Below are positions 6,036 through 14,244 of a stretch of DNA of 19,328 bases, piece after piece. The stretch is from DATAWZ01 sp036266975. GTDB lineage: Bacteria; Actinomycetota; Thermoleophilia; Solirubrobacterales; Solirubrobacteraceae. The notes beneath the pieces are model-generated. The model was given only the letters and a program-made list of their open reading frames with translations, was not told the origin of the DNA and ran no database searches. The first letter of the stretch is position 1. Every line of letters starts with the position of its first letter. Location of the stretch: positions 1 to 19,328 of the forward strand of contig DATAWZ010000110.1 in assembly GCA_036266975.1 (NCBI GenBank), in the 5' to 3' direction. A program made the position numbers and the translations under genes.

Positions 6036-7514
6036 ATGAAGCAGCTGTCGGGCCTGGATGCGGCGTTTCTTCACTTGGAGACCGAGGCGCAGTTCGGCCA
6101 CGTATCGGCGCTCACCGTCTTCTCCCGTCCGCCCGAGGATCCGACGTACGAGCCCTACACGGCCTGGCGCGAGCAGCTCCGCCGGCGCCTGCCCCTACTC
6201 GCGCCCTTGCGCCGCCGCCTGGTCGAGGTGCCCCTGGGGCTCGACCATCCGTTCTGGCTGGAGGACCCCGACTTCGACCTGGACTTTCACGTGCGCCACG
6301 CCGCGGTGCCGCCGCCGGGCGGCGAGGCACAGCTCGCGGCCGTCGTGGCCCGGATGATCGGGCGCGCGCTGGACCGGGCGCGGCCGTTGTGGCTGTCCTA
6401 CGTGATCGAAGGCCTCGCCGACGAGCGCTTCGCGATCCTGACGATCTTCCATCACGCCGCGGTCGACGGCGTGCTCGGCGCCGAGGTGATGGGGCTGATG
6501 CTCGACCGCCACCCCGACGGCGGCCCGGACCCGGTCGGCGACGACTGGCGGCCGGAAGCCCAGCCCGGGGGCCTGCAGATGCTCTCGCGCGGCACGCTTG
6601 GCCTCGCGCGCAAGCCGGCCCGGGCCGTCCTGCTCGCCGCGCGCACGGCCGAGGAGCTCGGCCGGGCGACCCGCACCCCCGCCCTGGCCCGCGCCGCCCG
6701 CCAGGTGCGGGCCGGGCTCGGCGGGCCGGTCGGCGCGGTGCTCAACGCCGGGCGCTCCCGGCCGGCCGAGCGCGACGAGGCGGTCCCCTTGCCGAGCGTC
6801 CGCCCGCCGCGCGCGCCTTTCAACGAGCGCATCACGCCGCACCGCCGGGTCGCGATCGGCACCGCGTCTCTCGACGACGTCAAGGCGATCAAGAACGCCC
6901 ACGGCGCCACGGTCAACGACGTGGTCATCGCGGTCTGCGCGGCAGGTCTGCGCGCCTGGCTCGAGCGCCACGACGCGCTCCCCTCCGAGCCGCTGGTCGC
7001 GATGATCCCGATCTCGACGCGCACGGGCAACGAGCAGGACCCGTGGCAGAACCGGGTCTCGATGCTCACCGCCTCGCTGCCCACCGACGAGCCCGACCCC
7101 GCGCAGCGGCTGCGGACGGTCCACCGCGTGATGCAGCAGAGCAAGGAGCTCTGGGGCGCGCTGCCCGCCGAGCGCCTGACCGACGCGGTCGAGTTCTCAC
7201 CGCCGGCGGTCTTCGCCCGGGCGATGCGGCTGAGCGCGCGGCTGGGGCTCGGATCGCGCACCGCGCCGGGAAACCTCGTGATCTCCAACATCCCCGGGCC
7301 GCGGGAGCCGCTGTTCGCCGCGGGCGCCGCGCTCGAGCACTACTACCCCCTCTCGATGATCCTCGAGGGCCAGGGGCTCAACATCACCGTGCAGAGCTAC
7401 CTGGATCGCCTCGACTTCGGCCTCGTGTGCTGCCCGGAGCTCGTTCCCGATGTCGACGAGCTGCTCGAGGCGATCCTCGGCGAGATCACCTCGCTCGCGG
7501 CGGCCTGTCCCTGA
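6036..7514 (+). CDS. Wax ester synthase/diacylglycerol O-acyltransferase (WS/DGAT) family
   Basis: A 492-aa acyltransferase predicted to join an acyl-CoA to diacylglycerol or a fatty alcohol at the membrane or lipid-body surface. It begins MKQLSGLDAAFLHLET, the usual family opening. The active-site motif HHxxxDG is intact as HHAAVDG at 139-145, with His140 the expected base. The C-terminal domain has the family's VISNIPGPREPLF (about 415-427), containing the conserved N-x-P-G-P block. Length is normal for the family (about 450-500). No frameshift or truncation is seen, in contrast to the broken gene just downstream. Substrate choice between alcohols and diacylglycerol cannot be read from sequence alone. 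Confidence 0.93.
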   Translation: MKQLSGLDAAFLHLETEAQFGHVSALTVFSRPPEDPTYEPYTAWREQLRRRLPLLAPLRRRLVEVPLGLDHPFWLEDPDFDLDFHVRHAAVPPPGGEAQLAAVVARMIGRALDRARPLWLSYVIEGLADERFAILTIFHHAAVDGVLGAEVMGLMLDRHPDGGPDPVGDDWRPEAQPGGLQMLSRGTLGLARKPARAVLLAARTAEELGRATRTPALARAARQVRAGLGGPVGAVLNAGRSRPAERDEAVPLPSVRPPRAPFNERITPHRRVAIGTASLDDVKAIKNAHGATVNDVVIAVCAAGLRAWLERHDALPSEPLVAMIPISTRTGNEQDPWQNRVSMLTASLPTDEPDPAQRLRTVHRVMQQSKELWGALPAERLTDAVEFSPPAVFARAMRLSARLGLGSRTAPGNLVISNIPGPREPLFAAGAALEHYYPLSMILEGQGLNITVQSYLDRLDFGLVCCPELVPDVDELLEAILGEITSLAAACP

Positions 7515-7692
7515 GTCGGAATCGCGCCGACAGCGATCGTGCAAAGCCACGAACGCCAGAGCCGCGAGGCGGACTGTTCGTTGCTGACACGCCCTCGACG
7601 GAGAACGGGGAGACAGGCCGGTCGTTGCACGGGACCGGTGTCGCTGAGACGCACCATCGCCGCCGCGCCACGCGCGAGCGGAAGCGGACGCC

Positions 7693-9448
7693 GTGAGCGG
7701 GGAGCTGCTCGAGCGCGATCAGACGCTGGCCACCGTCGCCGGGTGCCTGGGCCGCGCGCGACGGGGCCGGAACGGCCGTGTTCGTCGTGGGCGACGCCGG
7801 CCTGGGCAAGACGGCGGTGCTCGACCGGGTCTCTCGCCGCGCCCGAGATCGAGGTCGGCTACGGGCGGGCCGAGCCGATGCACGAGATGCTCGCCTTCGG
7901 TCTCGCCGCGCGGGCATTGGACTCCCTCGGCCAGGCCTGTTCGACCCCGGGGCGCAGCGGTCGAGCCGTCGGTGCCGTATCGCCGCGTGCTGCGCCGGCT
8001 GCAGGCGCGCGCCGGCCAGCCGCTGCTGCTCGCGCTCGATGACCTGCATTGGTCGGACGGGGACTCGCTGACCCTGTTCGCCTTTCTGGCGCGGCGGCTC
8101 TCGTGGTTGGGTGGCGCTGGTGGGCACGCTGCGCCCGTGGCCGTCGCGGGCGCTGGAGCTCTGTCAGGAGCTCGCCCACGCCGGCAGCGCGACGATCGAG
8201 TACCTGGCGCCGCTCGGGCGCTCGTCGGTGCGGGCGCTGCTCGCCGCGGGCTCGGGCGGACCGCTGTCCAGCGACGCCGTCGAGCGGGCGCTGCGCCGGG
8301 GCGGCCGGTAATCCGCTGTTCACCGAGCAGATCGCCTACGCGCTCGCCCGCGGCGAGGACACGCCCGCGGCCGGCGCGCGGGGAGGTGAGCACGACGTGC
8401 TGCTCGCGCGGTTCCTCGGCCTTGACCCGGCGAGGCTCGAGGTCGCCCGCGTCGCGAGCGGGTTCGGCGCGAGCTTTCGCCTCGAGCTCGTGCTCGAGGC
8501 GGCTCAGACCAGCGCGGCGAGGCGGTCGACGCGCTCGACGCGCTGTGCAGCGGCGGCCTGCCGTGCGAGGAGCGCAGCGGCGTGCTGCGGTTCGCGCACC
8601 CGCTGTTCGCGCAGGCGCTCTACCGGTCTTCTCGATCTCGCCCCGCGCGAGCCGAAACGCCCGGTCGGCGATCTCCTCGCGCTGCAGGTAGTTCGCGTTC
8701 ATCGCGAACTGGTACGCGGCCAGCGCGCTGGCCACGGTGGCGATCTACATCGCCCACGCGGTGATCCGGCGCGGCCGGCTCGCGGACGCGTTGGCCGAGG
8801 CGACCCGAGCCGAGGAGTTCAGCCAGCTCACCCCCGGCGTGGTCGCCCACGCGTGGCTGGTGCGGGCCGAGGCGCTCGCCTGGCTCGGCCGCGCCCAGGA
8901 GAGCGAGGACGACTGTGCGCTCGCCGAGCCGCAGGGCGAGGGTCAGTGGTTCGCGCGGCTGAGGCTGGCCCACGTCCGCGGGACGCACCTGCTGTGGACT
9001 GCGGGACGCACCGCCGAGCCAAGCCTCCGACGAGCTCCTCGTGGCCGAGGAGCTCACCCGCTGGGCGGGGGTCCGCGAGCCCTGCCACGTCCTCTGGACC
9101 GGGCACGCAGTCAGCGCCCACCTCGCCGCCGGGCGCGAACAGGACGCGCGCCGCGTCGCCGACTGGGTGCAGGAGTGCTCCTCGCGCCTGATCTGCCATT
9201 GGCCGCGCATCAGCACCACCGTCGCGCGCGCCCAGCTGGCCGACCACGACGGGGACGACGTCCAAGCCGCGCGCCACTTCGAGCGCGCGCTGGCCTTGCA
9301 CGCGGAGGTCGACTTGCCGCTGCAGCGGATCGAGGCGCTGATCGCCTACGGCCGCTTTCTGCGTCGGCGCGGTCGCCCGGACGAGGCACGCCCCGCGCTC
9401 GCCGCCGCGGCCGGCCTCGCGCAGGCGGCGAGCGAGGGGATCGCCTGA
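7693..9448 (+). pseudogene. Degraded LuxR-family/AAA ATPase regulator gene (MalT-like), multiply frameshifted, no HTH
   Basis: From GTG 7693 the product starts MSGELLERDQTLATVAGCLG, the usual opening of large LuxR-type ATPase regulators. The reading frame then jumps near 7760 to give VFVVGDAGLGKTAVLD (Walker A), near 7835 to give EIEVGYGRAEPMHEML, and near 7960 to give LLLALDDLHWSDGDSL (Walker B). Further jumps lie near 8105 (VALVGTLRPWPSRALELCQE), near 8305 (GNPLFTEQIAYALARGE), near 8515 (VLRFAHPLFAQALY) and near 9020 (DELLVAEELTRWAGV). From 8737 on there are TPR-like helices ending ALAAAAGLAQAASEGIA at TGA 9446-9448. The C-terminal LuxR HTH is missing, as is much of the region between the ATPase and TPR parts. 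GC3 remains high in each piece, so decay is probably recent. Sequencing error is less likely because the large neighbouring genes are unbroken. Confidence 0.75.
8625..8736 (-). other. Segment with reversed coding strand inside the broken LuxR-type gene
   Basis: Here the + strand loses coding character, while the - strand reads VASALAAYQFAMNANYLQRE followed by EIADRAFRLARGEIEKTG with almost every codon ending in G or C. Residues such as N, Y, Q, F and M in helical order are unlike the Arg/Pro/Ala-rich shadow frames elsewhere. An in-frame TAG lies just above 8735 on the - strand, so it is not the start of a real - strand gene. It may be an inverted piece of the same gene's helical-repeat region or a scrap of another gene. 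Confidence 0.5.
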
Positions 9449-9851
9449 CGGGCCCGTAGATCTACCTGTCCAGGCGCCCGATAGGCGGCGCGCGGCGGCG
9501 TCCTGGACCCTTGACGTGGCTCACCCCACTGAGAACGGCTTTCAAAATGACCGGCACGCGCCTGGCGGCCGCACCCCATTCGGGGCACGAGCGGACTGCA
9601 TCGCGCGGCGGCGTCACCCGTGCCCCGAATGGGCTCCTGGACGTGGCTCTGCCCTGTCTGCCGTCCCCACCCGCCCGGTGTCCCTGCCGCGCTCGGTCCA
9701 AGGCTCGCCAGCCACGCACCACTCGTTCTGAAAGACGCTCTTCGGGGGCACAGGCCGCCACGGCCTGCGGGTCTGCGTCCTGGCGTCGCTTGCGTCCCTG
9801 ACCCCTCAGCCGCGCATGTAGCTGATCGACGGATCCTGGCCACCGTCAGCG
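9449..9851. other. Gene-free stretch with repeats
   Basis: No frame here carries a recognisable protein. A 14-bp direct repeat (CGCGCGGCGGCGTC) occurs at 9489-9502 and 9602-9615. Each copy is followed by a related CCTGGAC...ACGTGGCTC string (9502-9522 and 9636-9649). It also holds the inverted repeat at 9575-9633. It separates the broken + strand gene from the - strand genes, so it may hold terminators for both. Confidence 0.55.
9575..9633. repeat. 15-bp perfect inverted repeat, 29-nt spacer
   Basis: CCCATTCGGGGCACG at 9575-9589 is the exact reverse complement of CGTGCCCCGAATGGG at 9619-9633. The spacer is long for an intrinsic terminator and no T-run follows. It lies about 220 bp beyond the 3' end of the - strand small gene. 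It could be a transcription stop, a regulatory dyad, or a relic of a mobile element. Confidence 0.8.
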
Positions 9852-10169
9852 CTACGCGTTGACGCTGATCGCGCAGTTGCTGTGATCGTCCGGGACGTAC
9901 CGGACCGTCACGGTGTCCCCGGCTCGCGGGATCGCCACGCGCGAGACGAGCTGCTTGTTGGAGACGTCGAACGGCTCACCGCCGTCGTCGGGTGTGACGC
10001 GTGCGGTGATCACCACACGCGGATTGCCGTTCACACTCGATCCCGTGTCCTGGACCGAGAGGACCTGCGCCGAGGCATTGACGCCGGACTGCTGCAGATT
10101 GGCCTTGCGCTGACGGCCGCCGAACAGCCACCGAAGCCCCCCGACGATAAGGCGGATGATTCCCAGCAT
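9852..10169 (-). CDS. Small membrane-anchored hypothetical protein, DUF3592-like (105 aa)
   Basis: Residues 2-17 (LGIIRLIVGGLRWLFG) form a short hydrophobic N-terminal anchor followed by a basic RQRK stretch, which would keep the rest in the cytoplasm or near the membrane. Residues 32-103 form a beta-rich domain: AQVLSVQDTGSSVNGNPRVV, then a strand, then QLVSRVAIPRAGDTVTVRY and a final strand. The order 'A-V-x-D-T-G-x-x-V-N-x-N-P' and 'VSRVAIPRxGDxVxVRYxPxD' is common in small actinobacterial proteins related to DUF3592. The ATG at 10167-10169 has a strong ribosome site, which fixes the start. It lies downstream of the mce operon on the same strand, 138 nt away with tandem repeats between, so it may have its own promoter. 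Confidence 0.8.
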   Translation of the reverse strand: MLGIIRLIVGGLRWLFGGRQRKANLQQSGVNASAQVLSVQDTGSSVNGNPRVVITARVTPDDGGEPFDVSNKQLVSRVAIPRAGDTVTVRYVPDDHSNCAISVNA

Positions 10170-10174
10170 GTGTG

Positions 10175-10182
10175 CCTCCCCT
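10175..10182 (-). promoter_or_regulatory. Strong ribosome binding site of the 105-aa gene
   Basis: On the - strand AGGGGAGG lies 5 nt before the ATG (spacer CACAC). It is among the best Shine-Dalgarno matches in the window and decides the start. Confidence 0.75.
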
Positions 10183-10230
10183 GGTTGATGTCGCGCGCAT
10201 CCTGAGCGACCCGGCCCGGCGCGTCAAGCG

Positions 10231-10293
10231 CGAACCGTCGCAAGCGAAGCACGAACCGTCGCAAGCGAAGCACGAACCGTCGCCAGCGAGCCA
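10231..10293. repeat. Three 21-bp tandem repeats
   Basis: The unit starts CGAACCGTCGCAAGCGAAG and is 21 bp long. Copies lie at 10231-10251, 10252-10272 (identical) and 10273-10293 (two changes). The length is a multiple of three, but no supported gene runs through it. It fills the gap between the last mce gene and the 105-aa gene and may act on the operon's 3' end or on the downstream promoter. Confidence 0.85.
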
Positions 10294-10307
10294 AGCAACC
10301 GCCGCCG

Positions 10308-11648
10308 CTAGGGCAGCGAGAGCGCGTTGACCCGCGGATACGAGCCGGTGAACGGCGCCGGCGCGCTCGCCGTGCCGGGCGCCGGGTACTGATTGACCCC
10401 GCTCGTGTTGAGGACCTGCGCCACGCCCAGCGACTGCAACGCCTGCAGCAGCTGCTTCTCGGCCGGGGACAGGGTCGCGAGCGTCGAGGAGGCGACCATC
10501 GGGACGATGTCGCCGAGCTCGCCGGTGGCGTCGCTGCCCTGGCCGGCCGAGCTCATCATGTACAGCAGGTGCGCGGCGTCGTTCGTGTACGGCGTCAGGT
10601 AGGACACGAACGGGTTGAGCTGGTCGAGCACCTGCGTGAGCGGCGGCACGTCGCTGGTCACCGTCGGGGCCACGGTCCGCAGCGAGTCGAGCAGGCCGCT
10701 GGCGATCGGGGTGACCGCGTGCAGCCGATCGAGGGCGGACAGCGTCGCCGCGCCCGCGCGGGGCAGCGCCTGCAGCGCCGGCGTGAGCGCGGTCAGCGCG
10801 CCGGTGAGGTTGTCGAGCACCGGGATCGCCGCGGTGCCGACGCTCGCCAGGTGCGCGGTCGTCGCCTGGGCCGTGGTGAGCGTGCCCGGGAGCTCGCGCA
10901 GGGTCTGGCTGACCGCGGCGTCCTGCGAGGCGAAGGCGTTGGCCGTCTGCAGGCCGTCGGTCGCGAGCTCGTGGATGGCGGTGGCGCGATTGCCGAGCGC
11001 GGCGAACACCGAGCCGAGGTCGTCGACGAGCGAGGCGAGCTGCTGGGACTGGCCGGCGAGGGTCTGGGCCACCGGACCGGCGTTGTTGACCGTGTCCGAG
11101 AGGGCGTCGAGCGTGTCGTTGACGTTGGCCGCCTCGGCCCGCAGGCCGTCGCCGAACCCGTGCAGCAGGCGCTGAAGGCGCGCGCGGCGGGCGGGCGGCA
11201 TCGTGGAGAGGAGCTGGTCGAGCTGGACGGCGTCCTGGGCCTGGCTGATCGGCAGCAGCCCGCCGGCGGCAATCGCGCCCGCGCTCGGCGTGCCGGGGTC
11301 GAGGTCGACGTAGTTCTCCCCGACGAGCGTCTTGGTCCGGACCTGGACGGTCCCATTGTGGTAGACCGGCCCGTACTTCTTGCTCAGCGACATCGAGACC
11401 ACCGCGCTGTCGCCGCGGTTGGAGATGCCGGTGACCTTGCCGACGTTGACCCCGGCCTCGCGGACGTCGCCGCCCTGCACCAGCTGCACGGAGGTGGGGA
11501 CGACGGCCTGGAAGTTGTAGTACGAGCCCAGGCGCAGCCCGCCGGAGATGTTCAGCAGCAGCAGGAAGATGCCGATGCAGGCGATCGTGAACACGATCAG
11601 GACCGTGCCCCGCACCCGCAACCGGGTCTTGGCGGTCATCTCGCTCAT
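10308..11648 (-). CDS. MCE family protein, sixth of six (MceF position)
   Basis: A 446-aa protein, last of the mce block. One membrane segment at about 14-34 is followed by the MCE domain at about 42-120, with the family's GVNVGKVTGI and TLVGENYVDLDPG motifs. A long helical region of about 300 residues (repeated Leu/Ala/Thr helices) then builds the tube wall in the known mycobacterial Mce1 complex. The tail is Pro/Ala-rich. The only Cys (Cys24) lies inside the membrane segment with T-I-A before it, a poor lipobox. ATG 11648 overlaps the previous stop as ATGA; a second ATG at codon 4 is possible. It should line the periplasmic lipid channel with the other five. Confidence 0.9.
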   Translation of the reverse strand: MSEMTAKTRLRVRGTVLIVFTIACIGIFLLLLNISGGLRLGSYYNFQAVVPTSVQLVQGGDVREAGVNVGKVTGISNRGDSAVVSMSLSKKYGPVYHNGTVQVRTKTLVGENYVDLDPGTPSAGAIAAGGLLPISQAQDAVQLDQLLSTMPPARRARLQRLLHGFGDGLRAEAANVNDTLDALSDTVNNAGPVAQTLAGQSQQLASLVDDLGSVFAALGNRATAIHELATDGLQTANAFASQDAAVSQTLRELPGTLTTAQATTAHLASVGTAAIPVLDNLTGALTALTPALQALPRAGAATLSALDRLHAVTPIASGLLDSLRTVAPTVTSDVPPLTQVLDQLNPFVSYLTPYTNDAAHLLYMMSSAGQGSDATGELGDIVPMVASSTLATLSPAEKQLLQALQSLGVAQVLNTSGVNQYPAPGTASAPAPFTGSYPRVNALSLP

Positions 11649-12925
11649 TTCGGCGGGGGCGCTCCGTCAGCGCAGCCGGTGGCCGGCTCGAGGGTGGGGT
11701 CCTTCACCGCGGAGACCTCCGAGAGCGGCACGACGAGCTGGCCACGCGGCGAGGCCGAGCGGTTGCCGGCGTTGCCGAACTTGAACACCGACAGCGTCCA
11801 GGCGAAGAACTTGTCGACCGGCAGCTCGCACGGCACGACCTTGGCCGTGATCCGATCGAAGCGCGGCGCCTGCGGGTCCAGGCCGTTGAACGCGCTGTGC
11901 AGCGCGGTCGCGGTCGGGGCCAGGTTGCGCGCGAGCGGCCCGAGCGCCTCCAGCGCGGGATCGAGCGAACGCAGCGCCGGCGTCGCCGGCAGCGAGAACC
12001 GGCGCAACGCGCTGAGCCCCGAAGGCAGCGCCCGCGCGGCCGGCAGCAGCGCGGTCAGCGCCGGGCGCACGTCGGCCAGCGTCACGTCCAGGCGTGCGAA
12101 CGAGCCCTGCATCTGGGTCAGCGTCGGCGGCAGCCCGGCGATCAGCTGGCGCAGGGCCGGGCTCTCGCTGCCGACGGCCTGGAAGGTCGCCGCCCCGGTC
12201 TGGAGCAGGCGGCTCAGGTCCGCGTCGCGCGCGGCGAGCTCGTCGAACAGCAGCCGCGAGTCGTGCACCAGCCCGGCGACGATCGTCTTGCGCTGCGCCA
12301 CGGTGTTCGAGAGCACCTTCTGGGCCTCGAGCATCGGCGCGATCTCGCCGAAGGCGTAGCGCAGCTGCTGGCCGCCGGACGGCGAGAGCCCGGTGGCGAG
12401 CTCGTCGAGCAGCTCCTGGAAGCGGTCGACGACCGGCTCGGAGAACGTGTCGAGCACGTCGGCCACGTTCACCGGCGTCTGGGTGTCCTCGGCCGGGAGC
12501 ACCTCGTTCGGGCCGAGCCGCCCCGCGGCGGGATGCCCGCGGCTGATCACGTCCATGTACATGTCCTGCAGCGGCGTCGCCGGGCGCAGTTGCAGCACGG
12601 CGTCGCGATACAGCCGCGCGCCGTCGAGCTTGCCCGGGTTCATCTGCAGCGTGAGCACCGGCCGGCCGTTCTCGAGCTTCTCGCCGGTGATGTCGCCGAC
12701 GACGATCCCCGCCCAGCGGACCTGGTCGAGCCCGGGCGCGACCCCGGTGGCGTCGTTGACCGCGACGTGGGCGACGTACCAGCTCTGCCAGGGCAGCTGC
12801 ACGTTCTCCTGGGCGAGCAGCTCGACCGCGGCGGCGATCGCCGCGACGATCCCGATCACCACGATCACCGCCCATTTCCGGGCTCGCCTGAGCTCCACCC
12901 GTGCGCGCGTGCTGACCAGCGGCAT
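11645..12925 (-). CDS. MCE family protein, fifth of six (MceE position)
   Basis: A 426-aa protein. The start MPLVSTRARVELRR was chosen because ATG 12925 overlaps the previous stop by 1 nt (TGATG) and follows a purine-rich GGGAGGGAGC ribosome site. The membrane segment is at about 17-35. The MCE domain at about 48-130 has GLDQVRWAGIVVGDI and TPLQDMYMDVISRG, where the usual LLGE-x-YVDL is altered to LQDMYMDV. A long helical region follows. Two Cys only, at 366 and 418, both in the C-terminal tail. In mycobacteria the MceE-position protein is often the lipoprotein, but here the membrane segment has no Cys, so it should stay as a membrane-anchored protein. Confidence 0.9.
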   Translation of the reverse strand: MPLVSTRARVELRRARKWAVIVVIGIVAAIAAAVELLAQENVQLPWQSWYVAHVAVNDATGVAPGLDQVRWAGIVVGDITGEKLENGRPVLTLQMNPGKLDGARLYRDAVLQLRPATPLQDMYMDVISRGHPAAGRLGPNEVLPAEDTQTPVNVADVLDTFSEPVVDRFQELLDELATGLSPSGGQQLRYAFGEIAPMLEAQKVLSNTVAQRKTIVAGLVHDSRLLFDELAARDADLSRLLQTGAATFQAVGSESPALRQLIAGLPPTLTQMQGSFARLDVTLADVRPALTALLPAARALPSGLSALRRFSLPATPALRSLDPALEALGPLARNLAPTATALHSAFNGLDPQAPRFDRITAKVVPCELPVDKFFAWTLSVFKFGNAGNRSASPRGQLVVPLSEVSAVKDPTLEPATGCADGAPPPK

Positions 12926-14244
12926 CAGGAGCTCCCTCCCAGGAGCGTGCCCAGCAGGCTGTTGAGCGAGTTGCACTGGAGCAGCTCGCTCGGCGTCGGC
13001 GCCCCGACGAAGACCGTGCAGGGCACCAGCGTCAGCGAGTTGGCCGAGGGCTGGGCCGGGAAGTGCAGCACGTGGGCGTGGTTGTCGTACTCGGACGCGA
13101 TCGACGCGAGGCCCGAGAACGTCGGCCCGATCAGGTCGATCAACGGGATCTTCAGGTCGCTGTCCGGCGTCTGCAGGTAGGGGATGAGCTGGCTCTGCAG
13201 CCGCGTGACCGTCGGCGCGAGCTCGCTCATCAGCGTCTGCCCGGGCGGGCTCGCCGCGGCGAGCTCGGAGATCGCCGGCTGCAGGAGCCGCAGCACCGGC
13301 TGCGCCCGGTCGAGCGTCGTGCGCAGCCCGAGCACGGCCGGGCGCGCGGCGCTCGCGGCCGGCGCGAGCTCCCTCGCGCCGGGCTGCAGCGCGTCGATCA
13401 GCGTGTTCAGCGAGGGCAGGGTCTGCTCGACCGACTGCGCGACGGTCTCGGTGGCGTCCAGCGCGGCCGGCGCGTCGCGGAACGTCTCGGCGAGCGGCAC
13501 GGTCTCGGCGGCGGTCGCGTCGAGGGTCTCCTGGGCGCCGCTGATCAGGCTCTCGAGGCTGGCCTGGTAGCGCCCCAGCGAGCGCGTCGTGCGCGAGGCG
13601 CTCTGCACGAGCCCGGCCAGATCGCCGGGGTCGGTCCCCTGCACGGCGCGGAACGCGGTCGCGGTCGGCGCGAGCGTCGGCGGGACGGTGTCGATCAGCG
13701 TCCCCGTCTGCGGGCCGTTCAGCAGCGAGCTGAGCTGGGCCAGGTCGGTGCGCGTCGCCGCCGGCGTGTTGCCGCTGAACGCGCGCAGCACGTCGTCGAG
13801 CTCGACCTGGACGGTCGTGTGCGAGAGCCCGATGAAGTTCCCGCCCAGCGGCGGGGCCGAGGAGGAGCCCGGGTTCAGGGCGATCGCGAAGTCGGCGCCG
13901 AGCAGGGTGCGGAACTTCTCGGTCGCGGTCGCGTCGGAGTGCAGCTGGACCGAGTGGTTGGTGATCCGCATCGTCACGATGCCCGCCCGTCCGCCGTCGG
14001 TGAGCTTGATCGAGGTCACGTGGCCGACGTCGACGCCGTCGACCCGGACCGGGGTCGACCCGGCGGAGTGCCCGGAGAGCTGGTTGGGCTCGGTGAACTC
14101 CGCCCGTAGGACCGTGCCGGACTGCCCGATGAACGGCACCTGCTTGGTCAGGCTGAAGTAGAACGCGATCAGCGCGACGACCAGCAGGATGATGCCCGTC
14201 CGCAGCCGGTGGTCGCCGACCTTGCGCCGGGACTTGGCGGTCAT
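12925..14244 (-). CDS. MCE family protein, fourth of six (MceD position)
   Basis: A 439-aa protein starting MTAKSRRKVGDHRLRTG at ATG 14244, which overlaps the previous stop as ATGA; this beats an upstream Arg-rich in-frame start at 14268. The membrane segment is at about 14-33. The MCE domain at about 43-125 has VRVDGVDVGHVTSIKL and TLLGADFAIALNPG, the latter a divergent form of LLGE-x-YVDL. The helical region runs to about 380. The tail holds the only two Cys, at 409 and 424, 15 residues apart, placed to form a disulfide outside the cytoplasm. Confidence 0.9.
   Translation of the reverse strand: MTAKSRRKVGDHRLRTGIILLVVALIAFYFSLTKQVPFIGQSGTVLRAEFTEPNQLSGHSAGSTPVRVDGVDVGHVTSIKLTDGGRAGIVTMRITNHSVQLHSDATATEKFRTLLGADFAIALNPGSSSAPPLGGNFIGLSHTTVQVELDDVLRAFSGNTPAATRTDLAQLSSLLNGPQTGTLIDTVPPTLAPTATAFRAVQGTDPGDLAGLVQSASRTTRSLGRYQASLESLISGAQETLDATAAETVPLAETFRDAPAALDATETVAQSVEQTLPSLNTLIDALQPGARELAPAASAARPAVLGLRTTLDRAQPVLRLLQPAISELAAASPPGQTLMSELAPTVTRLQSQLIPYLQTPDSDLKIPLIDLIGPTFSGLASIASEYDNHAHVLHFPAQPSANSLTLVPCTVFVGAPTPSELLQCNSLNSLLGTLLGGSS

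Noticed and set aside
8625..8735. Separate small gene on the - strand starting GTG 8735
   Set aside because: No ribosome site, a TAG just upstream, and sense is lost after about 38 codons; treated as a displaced or inverted segment.
7693..9448. Programmed frameshifting in the LuxR-type gene
   Set aside because: There are too many shifts in different directions, an internal stop at 8309-8311, and missing domains; decay explains this better.
10569..14109. Long + strand open frames opposite the mce genes
   Set aside because: Repetitive Arg/Gln/Glu-rich shadow translations of the helical mce regions; no start signals and no domains.
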